In this document: piece by piece, positions 32,537-41,379 of the stretch
Numbering within the stretch: the stretch's first letter is position 1
How the letters are laid out: every line of letters starts with the position of its first letter
The notes under the pieces: model-generated
What the model was told of the DNA's origin: nothing
What the model saw: the letters and a program-made list of their open reading frames with translations, nothing else
Database searches by the model: none
Made by a program: the position numbers and the translations under genes
Assembly (NCBI RefSeq): GCF_029167645.1
Contig: NZ_CP119147.1
Location: forward strand, 5,226,501-5,290,500
DNA length: 64,000 bases
Direction of reading: 5' to 3'
From: Streptomyces sp. AM 2-1-1
GTDB taxonomy: Bacteria > Actinomycetota > Actinomycetes > Streptomycetales > Streptomycetaceae

Positions 32537-34204
32537 ATGACGCCAGCACCGACCCACGCGGACTCCGAACGCCCGTCCCACCCGGCCGAGTTCCGCGCGG
32601 CCGCGCGCCGGCTCGGTGAGGGCGTGGGCCGCCGGCGCTTCCTCACCACCACCGGCGCCGCCGCCGCCCTCGCCTTCGCCGTGAACCTGCCCACCGCCGG
32701 TACGGCGAGCGCCGCCGAGCTGGACCCCCGCAGGATCGCCGACGACCCCTTCACGCTCGGAGTGGCCTCCGGCGACCCGCTGCCCGACTCCCTGCTGCTC
32801 TGGACACGCCTCGCCCCGCGCCCCTACGAGACCGGTGGCGGGCTGCCCGCCGCCCGCGTCCGGGTCGGCTGGGAACTCGCCCACGACGAGCGCTTCCGCC
32901 GGGTGGTCCGGCGCGGAACCGTCACCGCCCACCCGGAGTTCGCGCACAGCGTCCGTACGGAGGTCCGCGGCCTGGAAGCCGGCCGCACCTTCTACTACCG
33001 CTTCCGCACCGGCGGTTGGACCAGCGAGACCGGCCGCACCCGCACCGCCCCCGACCCGCACGCCCGCAACCGCGCGGTCAGGCTCGCCGCCGTCTCCTGC
33101 CAGGCCTACCACGACGGGTACTTCACCGCCTACCGCCACCTCGCGGCCGAGGACGTCGACGCCGTCTTCCACCTCGGCGACTACCTCTACGAGTACGCCG
33201 TGACCCCCACCGGCGGCGCCCGCGCCTACACCGACCGGGTGCTCCCCGACCTCTTCGACCGGGAGACGCTGACCCTGGACGACTACCGGTCGCGGTACGC
33301 CCTCTACAAGTCCGACCCCGACCTGCGCGCCGCGCACGCCGCGCACCCCTTCGTCGTCACCTGGGACGACCACGAGACCGAGAACAACTACGCCGGCGAC
33401 GTCCCCGAGAACAGCGTGCCCGCCGAGGAGTTCCTGCTCCGCCGGGCCGCCGCCTACCGCGCGTACTGGGAGAACCAGCCGCTGCGCGCCCCGCAGCGGC
33501 CCACCGGCCCCGACATGCGGCTCTACCGGCGGCTCCGGTTCGGGCGCCTGGCGCAGTTCGACATCCTGGACACCCGCCAGTACCGCAGCGACCAGGCGTA
33601 CGGCGACGGGTGGAAGGTCCCCGGACCTGAGTCCGAGGACCCCGCCCGCACCCTGACCGGCGCCACCCAGGAGCGCTGGCTGATCGACGGCTGGCGCACC
33701 TCGCGCGCCACCTGGAACGTCGTGCCCCAGCAAGTCACCTTCGCCCAGCGGCGCGACGTGCCCACCGACGCCTACAAGCTCTCGATGGACTCCTGGGACG
33801 GCTATCCCGCCTCCCGGCAACGGGTGCTGGACGGCGCCGAGTCGGCGGGCGTCGAGAACCTGCTGGTCCTCACCGGTGACGTGCACGTCGCCTACGGCTT
33901 CGACCTGAAGAAGGACTTCGACGACCCCGCCTCCCGCACCGTCGGCACGGAGATCGTCACCACCTCGGTCACCAGCGGCAAGAACGGCTCGGTGAAGCCC
34001 GCCAACTGGAACAACCAGATGGCGGCCAACGGGCACCTGAAGTTCTACGACGGCCGGCGCGGGTACGCGCTGGTCTCCCTCGAAGGCGACCACGCCCGCG
34101 CCGACTTCCGTGCGGTCGACGCCGTCACCACGCCCGGCGCCCCCGTCCGGACAGCCGGTTCCTTCGTGACGGAGGCGGGAAACCCGGGCCTGACCCCGGC
34201 CTGA
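32537..34204 (+). CDS. phoD: PhoD-type alkaline phosphatase/phosphodiesterase
   Basis: 555 residues. It has a Tat signal (GRRRFLTTTGAAAALAFAV at residues 31-49, cleaved near ASAA at 60), then a PhoD N-terminal domain and the metallophosphatase core: SCQAYHDGYFTAY, FHLGDYLYEY, VVTWDDHETENNYAG, DILDTRQYRSDQ, LTGDVHVAYG. The conserved Cys and acidic/His ligands bind the Fe/Ca centre. Exported folded and active outside on phosphate esters. ATG 32537 has GGGGAGAG 4 nt upstream. Usually PhoP-controlled, but no convincing PHO box was seen. It converges on the oxidoreductase gene with a 21-bp gap. Confidence 0.93.
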   Translation: MTPAPTHADSERPSHPAEFRAAARRLGEGVGRRRFLTTTGAAAALAFAVNLPTAGTASAAELDPRRIADDPFTLGVASGDPLPDSLLLWTRLAPRPYETGGGLPAARVRVGWELAHDERFRRVVRRGTVTAHPEFAHSVRTEVRGLEAGRTFYYRFRTGGWTSETGRTRTAPDPHARNRAVRLAAVSCQAYHDGYFTAYRHLAAEDVDAVFHLGDYLYEYAVTPTGGARAYTDRVLPDLFDRETLTLDDYRSRYALYKSDPDLRAAHAAHPFVVTWDDHETENNYAGDVPENSVPAEEFLLRRAAAYRAYWENQPLRAPQRPTGPDMRLYRRLRFGRLAQFDILDTRQYRSDQAYGDGWKVPGPESEDPARTLTGATQERWLIDGWRTSRATWNVVPQQVTFAQRRDVPTDAYKLSMDSWDGYPASRQRVLDGAESAGVENLLVLTGDVHVAYGFDLKKDFDDPASRTVGTEIVTTSVTSGKNGSVKPANWNNQMAANGHLKFYDGRRGYALVSLEGDHARADFRAVDAVTTPGAPVRTAGSFVTEAGNPGLTPA

Positions 34205-34225
34205 TCACCTCCTGCCGGCAGTGGG

Positions 34226-35248
34226 TCAGGACGCGCCGCCGGTGGGCGGGTCGGAGGGATAGCGGACGCCGATGCGGGCCCGGACCGCGTCGAGCGTCCG
34301 CATCACCGCCAGCGATCCGTCCAGCGGCACCAGCGGGGACTCGGTCTCGCCCGCCCGCAGGGCGCGCATCACCTCGACGGCCTCGTACTGCATGCCGGAG
34401 AGGCCCTCGGGACCCGGGCCCGTGACGATCTTCTCCGGCGCCGGGTCCGCGGAGCCGGCCCGGTGCAGGAGGAGGTGGTCGGGGTGGAAGAAGTCGCGCG
34501 GGAGGTCGATGCGGCCCTTCGTGCCGACGACGGTCGCCGCCGTGGCGTGGTGGCCCACGATCGAGCAGGAGAGCAGCGCGGTCGCGCCCGAGTCCCAGCC
34601 CAGCAGTATCCCGGTGTTCAGGTCCACGCCCTCGGGGGAGAGCAGCGCGTCCGCCCGCACGCGGTCCGGCTCGCCCAGCAGCAGGTGCGCGAAGGACACC
34701 GGGTAGACCCCCAGGTCCAGCAGCGCGCCGCCGCCCAGCGCGGGGTCGCGCAGCCGGTGCTCGGGACCCACCTCGCCCGCGAACCCGAAGTCGGCCTGGA
34801 CGGTGCGGATCTCACCGATCGCGCCCTCGCGCACCAGCTCCGTCATGCGGCGGACGACCGGGTTCAGGTACGTCCACATGGCCTCCATCAGGAAGAGCCC
34901 GCGCTCCCGGGCGAGCGCGACCAGCTCGGCGGCCTGCCCCGCGTCCAGCGTGAACGCCTTCTCGCAGAGCACGTGCTTCCCGGCACGCAGCGCCAGCGCG
35001 GCCGCCTCGTGGTGCGCGGAGTGCGGCGTGGCGACGTACACCACATCGACGTCCTCGTCCGCGACGAGTTCGGCCCAGCTCCCGTAGGCCCGCCCGATCC
35101 CGAACCGCTCCGCGAACGCGCGGGCCGACGTCCCGGTGCGCGACGCCACCGCGACCACCTCGGCGTCCGGCAGTCCCAGCAGGTCCTTGGTGAAGGTCGC
35201 GGCTATGCCACCCGTCGCCAATATGCCCCAACGCACAGTCCCACTCAT
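34226..35248 (-). CDS. Gfo/Idh/MocA-family oxidoreductase
   Basis: 340 residues. The N-terminal Rossmann fold is VRWGILATGGIAATFTKDL; VDVVYVATPHSAHHEAAALAL leads to GKHVLCEKAFTLDAGQ, where the family's usual EKP is EKA. The C-terminal alpha/beta domain has GGGALLDLGVYPVSFAHLLLG with the active-site Asp and Tyr positions. It should oxidise or reduce a sugar or cyclitol with NAD(P), resembling dihydrodiol/D-xylose dehydrogenases. ATG 35248 has GAGGGTGAA upstream. Divergent from the MFS exporter. Confidence 0.9.
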   Translation of the reverse strand: MSGTVRWGILATGGIAATFTKDLLGLPDAEVVAVASRTGTSARAFAERFGIGRAYGSWAELVADEDVDVVYVATPHSAHHEAAALALRAGKHVLCEKAFTLDAGQAAELVALARERGLFLMEAMWTYLNPVVRRMTELVREGAIGEIRTVQADFGFAGEVGPEHRLRDPALGGGALLDLGVYPVSFAHLLLGEPDRVRADALLSPEGVDLNTGILLGWDSGATALLSCSIVGHHATAATVVGTKGRIDLPRDFFHPDHLLLHRAGSADPAPEKIVTGPGPEGLSGMQYEAVEVMRALRAGETESPLVPLDGSLAVMRTLDAVRARIGVRYPSDPPTGGAS

Positions 35249-35329
35249 GCTTCACCCTCGAAATCCGGTACGACCACCACACCTGAGCTGAGAGCATAGA
35301 TGTGGATTTCAACGATGTGGAGACGAAGC

Positions 35330-36715
35330 ATGCCGGACAACGGCGGAAGCCGGGCCCAGCGACAGCACGAGCACATACCTACGGCGGGAACCGGAGCAGT
35401 GATCACCGGGCCCGCCGTTCCCGATCCCGCGCCGGGCCCCGACGGCCCGGCGCTCCCGGGTCTCACCGGACTTCCCGGGACCCCCTCGGCGACCGCCGTC
35501 CGGCGGACCGCCCTCCTGGTGACCCTGGTGCTCGGCGGCCTCACCGCGCTGCCGGCCCTGTCCATGGACATGTACCTGCCGGCGCTGCCGGACGTCACCG
35601 ACGCGCTGCACGCCCCGGCCGCCACCGTCCAGCTCACCCTGACCGCCTGCCTCCTCGGCATGGCCCTCGGCCAGATCGTCGTCGGACCGATGAGCGACCG
35701 GTGGGGCCGCCGCGGGCCGCTCCTGGCCGGCATGGTCGTCTACGTCGTCGCCACGGCGATCTGCGCCATCGCCCCCAACGCCGAGATGCTCATCGGCTTC
35801 CGCCTCCTCCAGGGGCTCGCGGGGTCGGCCGGCATCGTGATCTCCCGGGCGGTGGTGCGCGACCTCTACGACGGCCTCGACATGGCCCGGTTCTTCTCCA
35901 CCCTGATGCTGATCTCGGGCGTCGCGCCGATCATCGCCCCGCTGATCGGCGGCCAGGTGCTGCGGATCACGGACTGGCGCGGCGTCTTCGTCGTCCTCAC
36001 CGTGGTCGGCGTACTGCTCACCCTGGTCGTGTGGAAGAGCCTCCACGAGACGCTGCCGCCCGAGGAGCGCCACACCGGCGGTGTCGTCGAGGCCCTGCGC
36101 ACCATGCGCGGCCTCTTCGCCGACCGGGTCTTCATCGGCTACACCTTCGCCGGCGGACTCGCCTTCGCGGCGCTCTTCGCCTACGTCAGCGCCTCGCCCT
36201 TCGTCATCCAGGAGATCTACGGCGCCTCGCCGCAGACCTTCAGCCTCCTCTTCGGCCTCAACTCGGTCGGCCTGATCATCGTCGGCCAGATCAACGGCAA
36301 GCTCCTGGTCGGCCGGGTCAGCCTCGACCGCGTGCTGTTCGTCGGTCTCTCGGTCGTCCTGCTCGCCGCCGTCGCGCTGCTGCTGATGACCGCCGGCGTC
36401 TTCGGCGACGTGGGGCTCGCCCCGGTCGCCGGCGCGCTGTTCGTCCTGATGTCCGCGATGAGCCTCGCGCTGCCCAACACCAACTCCCAGGCCCTGATGC
36501 GTTCCAAGCACGCGGCGGGCTCCGCCTCCGCGCTGCTCGGCACCACGTCGTTCCTCATCGGTGCCGTCGCCTCACCGCTCGTGGGCATCGCGGGGGAGGG
36601 GACGGCCGTCCCGATGGCCGTCGTCCAGACCGTGTGCGCCGCGTCGGCCATGGCCGTCTTCCTGCTGATGTGCCGCCCCTGGCAGCGGCAGGGCCGGGTC
36701 GCCGGCGGTCTGTAG
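35330..36715 (+). CDS. Bcr/CflA-type multidrug MFS exporter
   Basis: 461 residues, twelve membrane segments after a 65-residue Pro/Gly-rich cytoplasmic N-terminus. The Bcr/CflA signature LPALSMDMYLPALPDVTDALHA follows segment 1, motif A is GPMSDRWGRRGPLL, and RLLQGLAGSAGIVISRAVVRDLYDG is segment 4. Members export bicyclomycin, chloramphenicol or amino acids by proton antiport. ATG 35330 has GGAG 7 nt upstream. Confidence 0.9.
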   Translation: MPDNGGSRAQRQHEHIPTAGTGAVITGPAVPDPAPGPDGPALPGLTGLPGTPSATAVRRTALLVTLVLGGLTALPALSMDMYLPALPDVTDALHAPAATVQLTLTACLLGMALGQIVVGPMSDRWGRRGPLLAGMVVYVVATAICAIAPNAEMLIGFRLLQGLAGSAGIVISRAVVRDLYDGLDMARFFSTLMLISGVAPIIAPLIGGQVLRITDWRGVFVVLTVVGVLLTLVVWKSLHETLPPEERHTGGVVEALRTMRGLFADRVFIGYTFAGGLAFAALFAYVSASPFVIQEIYGASPQTFSLLFGLNSVGLIIVGQINGKLLVGRVSLDRVLFVGLSVVLLAAVALLLMTAGVFGDVGLAPVAGALFVLMSAMSLALPNTNSQALMRSKHAAGSASALLGTTSFLIGAVASPLVGIAGEGTAVPMAVVQTVCAASAMAVFLLMCRPWQRQGRVAGGL

Positions 36716-36787
36716 ACCCGGCCCCGGGCCCTGCGGGGACGGGCCCGGCGCGGGGATCCCGGCGCCGCGGCCGTCCCCGGCCGCAGG

Positions 36788-38143
36788 TCAGCCGGTGCGC
36801 GGATAACCGATCAGATGGGCCCGCTCCTCGCGGTCCGTCGTACGGAAGACGCCCACCCCGGTCGTCTCCGCCACCGGCAGCCGCACGTCACGGGCGAGCG
36901 GCTCGGCCGCCCCGTCGACGAAGTCCATCACCACCGGCACCCCGTTGCCGGCCAGCGCCTCCTCGCCGTCGCGGACGTTCCGGGCGCCGTAGGCGAGCCC
37001 GTCGTCGGTCACCGAGGCCAGCGTCACGTGGGCCGAGCCGTCCTCGTCCTCCAGGCAGTACCCCTTCCCGCGCACCAGGTCGAACGCGAGGTTCCCGGCG
37101 ATCAGGTAGTCGCCCGACGGCGGGACGACCGCCTGGGGGAAGCGGCCCGGCCGTATGGCCGGCCGGTGGCACTCGACCGACACCAGCGCCTTGCCGTTCG
37201 CCGCGTCGTGCACCGTCCACAGCTCGTGGCTCGCCGCCCGGTCCGAGGACTTCGCCAACTGCCACTTCGCCAGCACCAGCCCCGCCACCACGGACGTCGG
37301 CACCCCGGAGGCCGGGTCGGTCCCCTTCGGCGCGACGTTCCGGCTGTACCAGCCGCCCGGCACCCAGAACTCCCGTGCCCCGCTCACCAGCAGCCCCTGC
37401 CCGGTCTGGCCGACCACCTCCGTCAGCGTGCGGCAGGAAGCGCAGCCCTTGGGGTACTTCAGCCCGGAGGCCGCGATCTTCGACGTCCCGCCGGTCACCG
37501 GGTCGACCAGAGCGGTGTTCGCCGCGTCGTCGGAGACCACGATGTCCGGGCCGCTCGCCGAGACCGACGGAGCGCCGCTCCACGGCAGCTCCACGTGGCG
37601 CCGGTCACCCCCGGCCGCCGCGTACACGTCGAGCGAGAGGAACGTCTCCGAGGGCGCGAGCCCGTCGCCCGCACTCCCGTACGACCAGGTGACGAAGAAC
37701 TGCCGGTCCTCGCGGGAGACGGTCAGCAGCCGCGGATAGTGGTCCGGGTCCAGCGACTGGCGTGCCTCGCCCTGCCATCCCGGCTTCCCGGTGGCGGTGT
37801 CGAGGGTGCGCAGCCGGTAACGGCGGTCCGCCGAACGCTCCAGATACGCGAGGGTGCCCGTCGGCCAGGAGAACGCGATGTCCGGGGAGGCACCGACGAT
37901 CTCCCACCCGCTCGCCGTCGAGTACTGCGGCGGTACGTCGAGCACGGTCCGCTTCGCGGACGCACCGGGGGCCGGCTCCGCGGCGGCCGGGGCGGAAGCC
38001 GCCCCGGAGGTCTCGCTCCCGCTCTTCCCCTCGCCCTCCCCGTCTCCGTCCGGGGAGCCCCCGCCGCAGGTCGCCAGCAGCAGGAGGAGCGCCAGGAAGA
38101 CCACCCCGCCGACCAGAGTCAGCCGTACGATCCTCTGTCTCAT
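36788..38143 (-). CDS. Putative membrane-anchored PQQ-like beta-propeller protein
   Basis: 451 residues. The hydrophobic N-terminus VGGVVFLALLLLLATCGGG ends in Cys 26, an imperfect lipobox (LATC), so it may be a lipoprotein or a membrane-anchored protein. An acidic Gly/Glu linker follows, then repeated beta strands of WD/PQQ-propeller type (RLRTLDTATGKPGWQGEA, ELWTVHDAANGKALVS). ATG 38143 has GGGGGA just upstream. No function recognised; a surface sensor or assembly factor is conceivable. Confidence 0.75.
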   Translation of the reverse strand: MRQRIVRLTLVGGVVFLALLLLLATCGGGSPDGDGEGEGKSGSETSGAASAPAAAEPAPGASAKRTVLDVPPQYSTASGWEIVGASPDIAFSWPTGTLAYLERSADRRYRLRTLDTATGKPGWQGEARQSLDPDHYPRLLTVSREDRQFFVTWSYGSAGDGLAPSETFLSLDVYAAAGGDRRHVELPWSGAPSVSASGPDIVVSDDAANTALVDPVTGGTSKIAASGLKYPKGCASCRTLTEVVGQTGQGLLVSGAREFWVPGGWYSRNVAPKGTDPASGVPTSVVAGLVLAKWQLAKSSDRAASHELWTVHDAANGKALVSVECHRPAIRPGRFPQAVVPPSGDYLIAGNLAFDLVRGKGYCLEDEDGSAHVTLASVTDDGLAYGARNVRDGEEALAGNGVPVVMDFVDGAAEPLARDVRLPVAETTGVGVFRTTDREERAHLIGYPRTG

Positions 38144-38327
38144 GGGTCCCCCTGTGGTGCCGTCGCGGGTCTCGCGGCGGTCAGCGTAGCAACTGCCACG
38201 TGACCGAGCGGAGTTGAACCACCCCGCTGTCGCGCACCCGTTGCGGGGGGACCCCGCGCCGCGCCCGTCGGAGCGGTGCCGCGGTGAGCGGTGCCGAGCG
38301 CGGGCGCCCGGCCGCCCCGCGCGGCAC

Positions 38328-38333
38328 TAGAAT
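38328..38333 (+). promoter_or_regulatory. -10 box of a probable leaderless transcript
   Basis: TAGAAT ends 6 nt before the GTG at 38340; the Rsm22-family gene has no ribosome-binding site. Confidence 0.65.
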
Positions 38334-38339
38334 TCCTCG

Positions 38340-39335
38340 GTGAACGCCACCCTCCCCACCGCCGAAGCCCTGCGCGCGGCCCTCGCCGGCCTCGTCGACG
38401 GGCTGCCGCCCAAGCAGGCGACGCAGGCCGTCGACCGGCTGATCGCCAGCTACCGCGGCACGACCCCCACCGACGCGCCGGTGCTGCGGGACCGGGCGGA
38501 CGTCGTCGCCTACGCCGCGTACCGGATGCCCGCGACCTTCGAGGCCGTACGGGCCGCCCTGGACGCGCTCCGCGAGGCCGCGCCGGAGTGGGAGCCCGCC
38601 ACCCACACCGACGTCGGCGGCGGCACCGGTGCGGCGAGCTGGGCGGTCGCCGGGGCCTGGGACGGACCCGGGACCACCGTCCTGGACTGGGCCGAACCCG
38701 CCCTGGAACTCGGCCGCGAGCTGGCCGGGGCGGGCGGGCCCGCCGGGCTGCGGACCGCCCGGTGGCAGCGCGCCAGGATCGGCGAAGCCCTGGAGCTCGC
38801 CCCGACGGACCTGGTGACCGTCTCGTACGTCCTCAAGGAGCTGACCCCCGCGGCCCGTGACGGGCTGGTCGACGCGGCGGCGGGTGCCGCGCAGGCTGTC
38901 GTCGTCGTGGAACCCGGCACCCCGGACGGGTACGCCCGGGTGATCGAGGCGCGCGACCGGCTGATCGCCGCGGGGCTGACCGTGGCGGCCCCCTGTCCGC
39001 ACAGCGCCGCCTGCCCCATCGAGCGGGGCACCGACTGGTGCCACTTCTCCGCCCGGGTCAGCCGCTCCTCCCTGCACCGGCAGGTCAAGGGAGGGACGCT
39101 GAGCCACGAGGACGAGAAGTTCAGTTACGTCGTGGCGACCCGCTTCCCCGTCGAGCCGGTGGCCGCCCGGGTGACCCGCCGTCCGCAGATCCGCAAGGGC
39201 CAGGTCCTGCTGGAACTCTGCACCCGGGACGAGGCGTTGCGGCGCGAGACGGTCACCAAGCGCCACGGAGCGCTCTACCGGGGCGCCCGGGACACCGACT
39301 GGGGCGACGCCTGGCCGCCGGCCGGGGAGGGGTGA
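38340..39335 (+). CDS. Rsm22/METTL17-family ribosome-associated methyltransferase-like protein
   Basis: 331 residues, PF09243 family. SAM-binding motif I is THTDVGGGTGAASWAV (about residues 89-103), then VTVSYVLKELTP. Four Cys are placed as in the family's iron-sulfur-type cluster: C219 and C225 in CPHSAACP, C234 in WCHF, and C294 in LLELC. The family assembles on the small ribosomal subunit. The GTG at 38340 is supported by TAGAAT 6 nt upstream (leaderless). It converges on the DDAH-like gene. Confidence 0.9.
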   Translation: MNATLPTAEALRAALAGLVDGLPPKQATQAVDRLIASYRGTTPTDAPVLRDRADVVAYAAYRMPATFEAVRAALDALREAAPEWEPATHTDVGGGTGAASWAVAGAWDGPGTTVLDWAEPALELGRELAGAGGPAGLRTARWQRARIGEALELAPTDLVTVSYVLKELTPAARDGLVDAAAGAAQAVVVVEPGTPDGYARVIEARDRLIAAGLTVAAPCPHSAACPIERGTDWCHFSARVSRSSLHRQVKGGTLSHEDEKFSYVVATRFPVEPVAARVTRRPQIRKGQVLLELCTRDEALRRETVTKRHGALYRGARDTDWGDAWPPAGEG

Positions 39336-39383
39336 CCCCCGGCGGGACCGTCACGGGTGGGCCGCCGCCCCGCGGGGCGGTGA

Positions 39384-40202
39384 TCACGCCCCCCGCAGCT
39401 CCTGGGTGCAGCACTTCACGCTGCCACCGCCCTTGAGCAGCTCGCTCAGATCCATCGGGACCGGCTCGAAGCCCCGGTCCCGGAGGGGACCGAACAATCC
39501 CGTGGCGCCCTGCGGCAGCAGGACGTGCAGACCGTCCCCGACCGCGTTCAGGCCGAGCGCGGCGGCGTCCGGTTCCCCGGCGATCAGCGCGTCGGGGAAG
39601 AGCCGCGCCAGCACGGACCGGCTGCCCGGGGAGAACGCGTCGGGGTAGTACATGATCTCGTCGGCCGCGTCGTCGAGCACGCAGAGCGCCGTGTCCAGGT
39701 GGTAGTAGCGCGGGTCCACCAGATGCAGGCCGATCACCGGCCGGCCGAAGAACTCCTGCGCCTCGTCGTGCGCCAGTGGGCTGGACCGGAATCCGGTCCC
39801 GGCCAGCACGAAGGAGGCGGTGACCGCGAAGTCGCCCTCGCCCTCGTTCACGTGCGCCGGTTCGTGGAACTCCCCATAGCCGTGCGACCGGAACCACTCC
39901 CGGTGGGCCGCGGCCTCGGCGTGCCTCTCCCGGTGCGCGAACATCGCGCCGAGCACCCGCCCGTCGATCACCGTCGCGCCGTTGGCGGCGAAGACCATGT
40001 CCGGCAGGCCGGGCAGCGGCGTCAGCTCCTCCACCGTGTGGCCGAGGGAGCGGTAGCGGTCCCGCAGGTCCTCCCACTGGGTCCGCGCCAGCCGGAGGTC
40101 GACGGGCTTGGACGGGTCCATCCACGGGTTGATGGAGTAGGTGACCCGGAAGTGCGTGGGGGCGCACATCAGATAGCGACGAGGGGTGGCGTCACGTGGC
40201 AC
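39384..40202 (-). CDS. DDAH/amidinohydrolase-family enzyme
   Basis: 272 residues, pentein fold. The guanidine-modifying core shows DMVFAANGATV, HVNEGEGDFAVT, the catalytic His in RYYHLDTALCVLDD, and the nucleophilic Cys in SVKCCTQELRGA, here a C264-C265 pair. The family hydrolyses dimethylarginine (DDAH) or arginine-type substrates to citrulline-like products. GTG 40202 has GAGGAG 5 nt upstream. No neighbouring arginine-pathway genes; substrate is therefore open. Confidence 0.87.
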   Translation of the reverse strand: MPRDATPRRYLMCAPTHFRVTYSINPWMDPSKPVDLRLARTQWEDLRDRYRSLGHTVEELTPLPGLPDMVFAANGATVIDGRVLGAMFAHRERHAEAAAHREWFRSHGYGEFHEPAHVNEGEGDFAVTASFVLAGTGFRSSPLAHDEAQEFFGRPVIGLHLVDPRYYHLDTALCVLDDAADEIMYYPDAFSPGSRSVLARLFPDALIAGEPDAAALGLNAVGDGLHVLLPQGATGLFGPLRDRGFEPVPMDLSELLKGGGSVKCCTQELRGA

Positions 40203-40554
40203 GGGGGCTCCTCACGAACGGCAGCCTCGGCTGCGGCACGGTGGGGTGCGCGCGGTCTGCGCGTGAGCCCATGGTGCGCCGCCCGGGCCGGGATGCGCAG
40301 TGCTCCGATCGGGTGACCCCCCCCGGCGCCGGCGGGGGTGGTGCCGGGCGGCCCGGGACGGGCCGCCCTGGGGCCCGACCTCCACGCGAGCGCGCCGGGC
40401 CGGGCCGATGGGAGAATATGTCCGCGAATGCCGCATTATCCAGCGTGATGTCCCTCACTCGGGGCGGTGGTGTCCCGTCAAGCTGGTGGACTCTGGCCAC
40501 CCGGAGAGCAGGATGGTGGGACCATGGACGGGTAACGCTGAGGTGAGGGGATAG
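40203..40554. other. Divergent promoter region with a hairpin
   Basis: 352 bp with no gene recognised. It contains a 9-bp perfect hairpin at 40346-40368 (GGGCGGCCC, 5-nt loop, GGGCCGCCC) between the two promoters. Confidence 0.5.
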
Positions 40555-41301
40555 ATGGGCGCCGATTCCGGCCGTACGCGCGGCACCGAGGGCAAGATTT
40601 CCCAGTGGCTGCGGCGACGACCCAAGCAGCAGCAGGCCGACGCGGACGCATGGGCGAGGCTGGGCATGCTGCTGGCCGTCGCCGAGGCGGGGATGCCGAT
40701 CTCGCCCGCCGCCCACCCGCTCGGATTCCGATGTTCGTGCGAGCGCGTCGGATGCCCCACCCCCGCCCGCCACCCGGTGTCGTTCGCCTGGCAGACGCAG
40801 TCGACCACCGACGCCGCCCAGATCGAACGCTGGGCCGAGGGACAGCCACTGGCGAACTTCATCACCGCCACCGGCATGATCCACGACGTGCTGGACGTTC
40901 CGCTCTCCGCCGGCGTCAAATCCCTGGCCCGGCTGACCGAACGCGGCATCGACGTCGGACCCGTCGCCCGCTCCGGCGACGACCGGATGCTCTTCTTCAC
41001 CGCCACCCGCGGCACCCCCGAGGACGAGGACGAGTGGTGGCCCTGCGAACTCGACTCGCACCCCGAGACCATGGACGAACACCCCGGTCTGCGCTGGCAC
41101 TGCCGCGGCAGCTATGTGCTGCTCCCGCCCGCCCGTCTCCCCGGTGACCTCGACGTGCGCTGGGAGCGCGGCCCCGAGCACCCGCTGCCGGACCCGCTGA
41201 CCCTGCTGGAGGCGCTGACCGACGCCTGCGCCGCGTACGTCGACAGCGACGAGGCGACCGGCCTGGACCCGGCCGCGGTGGCCTGGCCCCTCGGCCGCTG
41301 A
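40555..41301 (+). CDS. Prim-pol-like conserved protein (bifunctional DNA primase/polymerase family)
   Basis: 248 residues, similar to the stand-alone actinobacterial proteins assigned to the prim-pol N-terminal family. Conserved blocks are RCSCERVGCPTPARHPVSFAW (three Cys), NFITATGMIHDVLDVPL, RMLFFTATRGTPEDEDEWW, HPGLRWHCRGSYVLLPPARL. The hhhDhD metal-binding pair of active prim-pols is not evident (VLDVPL is the nearest), so polymerase activity is uncertain. ATG 40555 follows GAGGGGATAG. Confidence 0.8.
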   Translation: MGADSGRTRGTEGKISQWLRRRPKQQQADADAWARLGMLLAVAEAGMPISPAAHPLGFRCSCERVGCPTPARHPVSFAWQTQSTTDAAQIERWAEGQPLANFITATGMIHDVLDVPLSAGVKSLARLTERGIDVGPVARSGDDRMLFFTATRGTPEDEDEWWPCELDSHPETMDEHPGLRWHCRGSYVLLPPARLPGDLDVRWERGPEHPLPDPLTLLEALTDACAAYVDSDEATGLDPAAVAWPLGR

Positions 41302-41379
41302 TCCGCCGGCCACCGTTCCCGGGCGCCGGCCGCCGGACGCCGCGCCCCCTACGGCGGGCCTCCGTTCAGCGCGCCGGTC

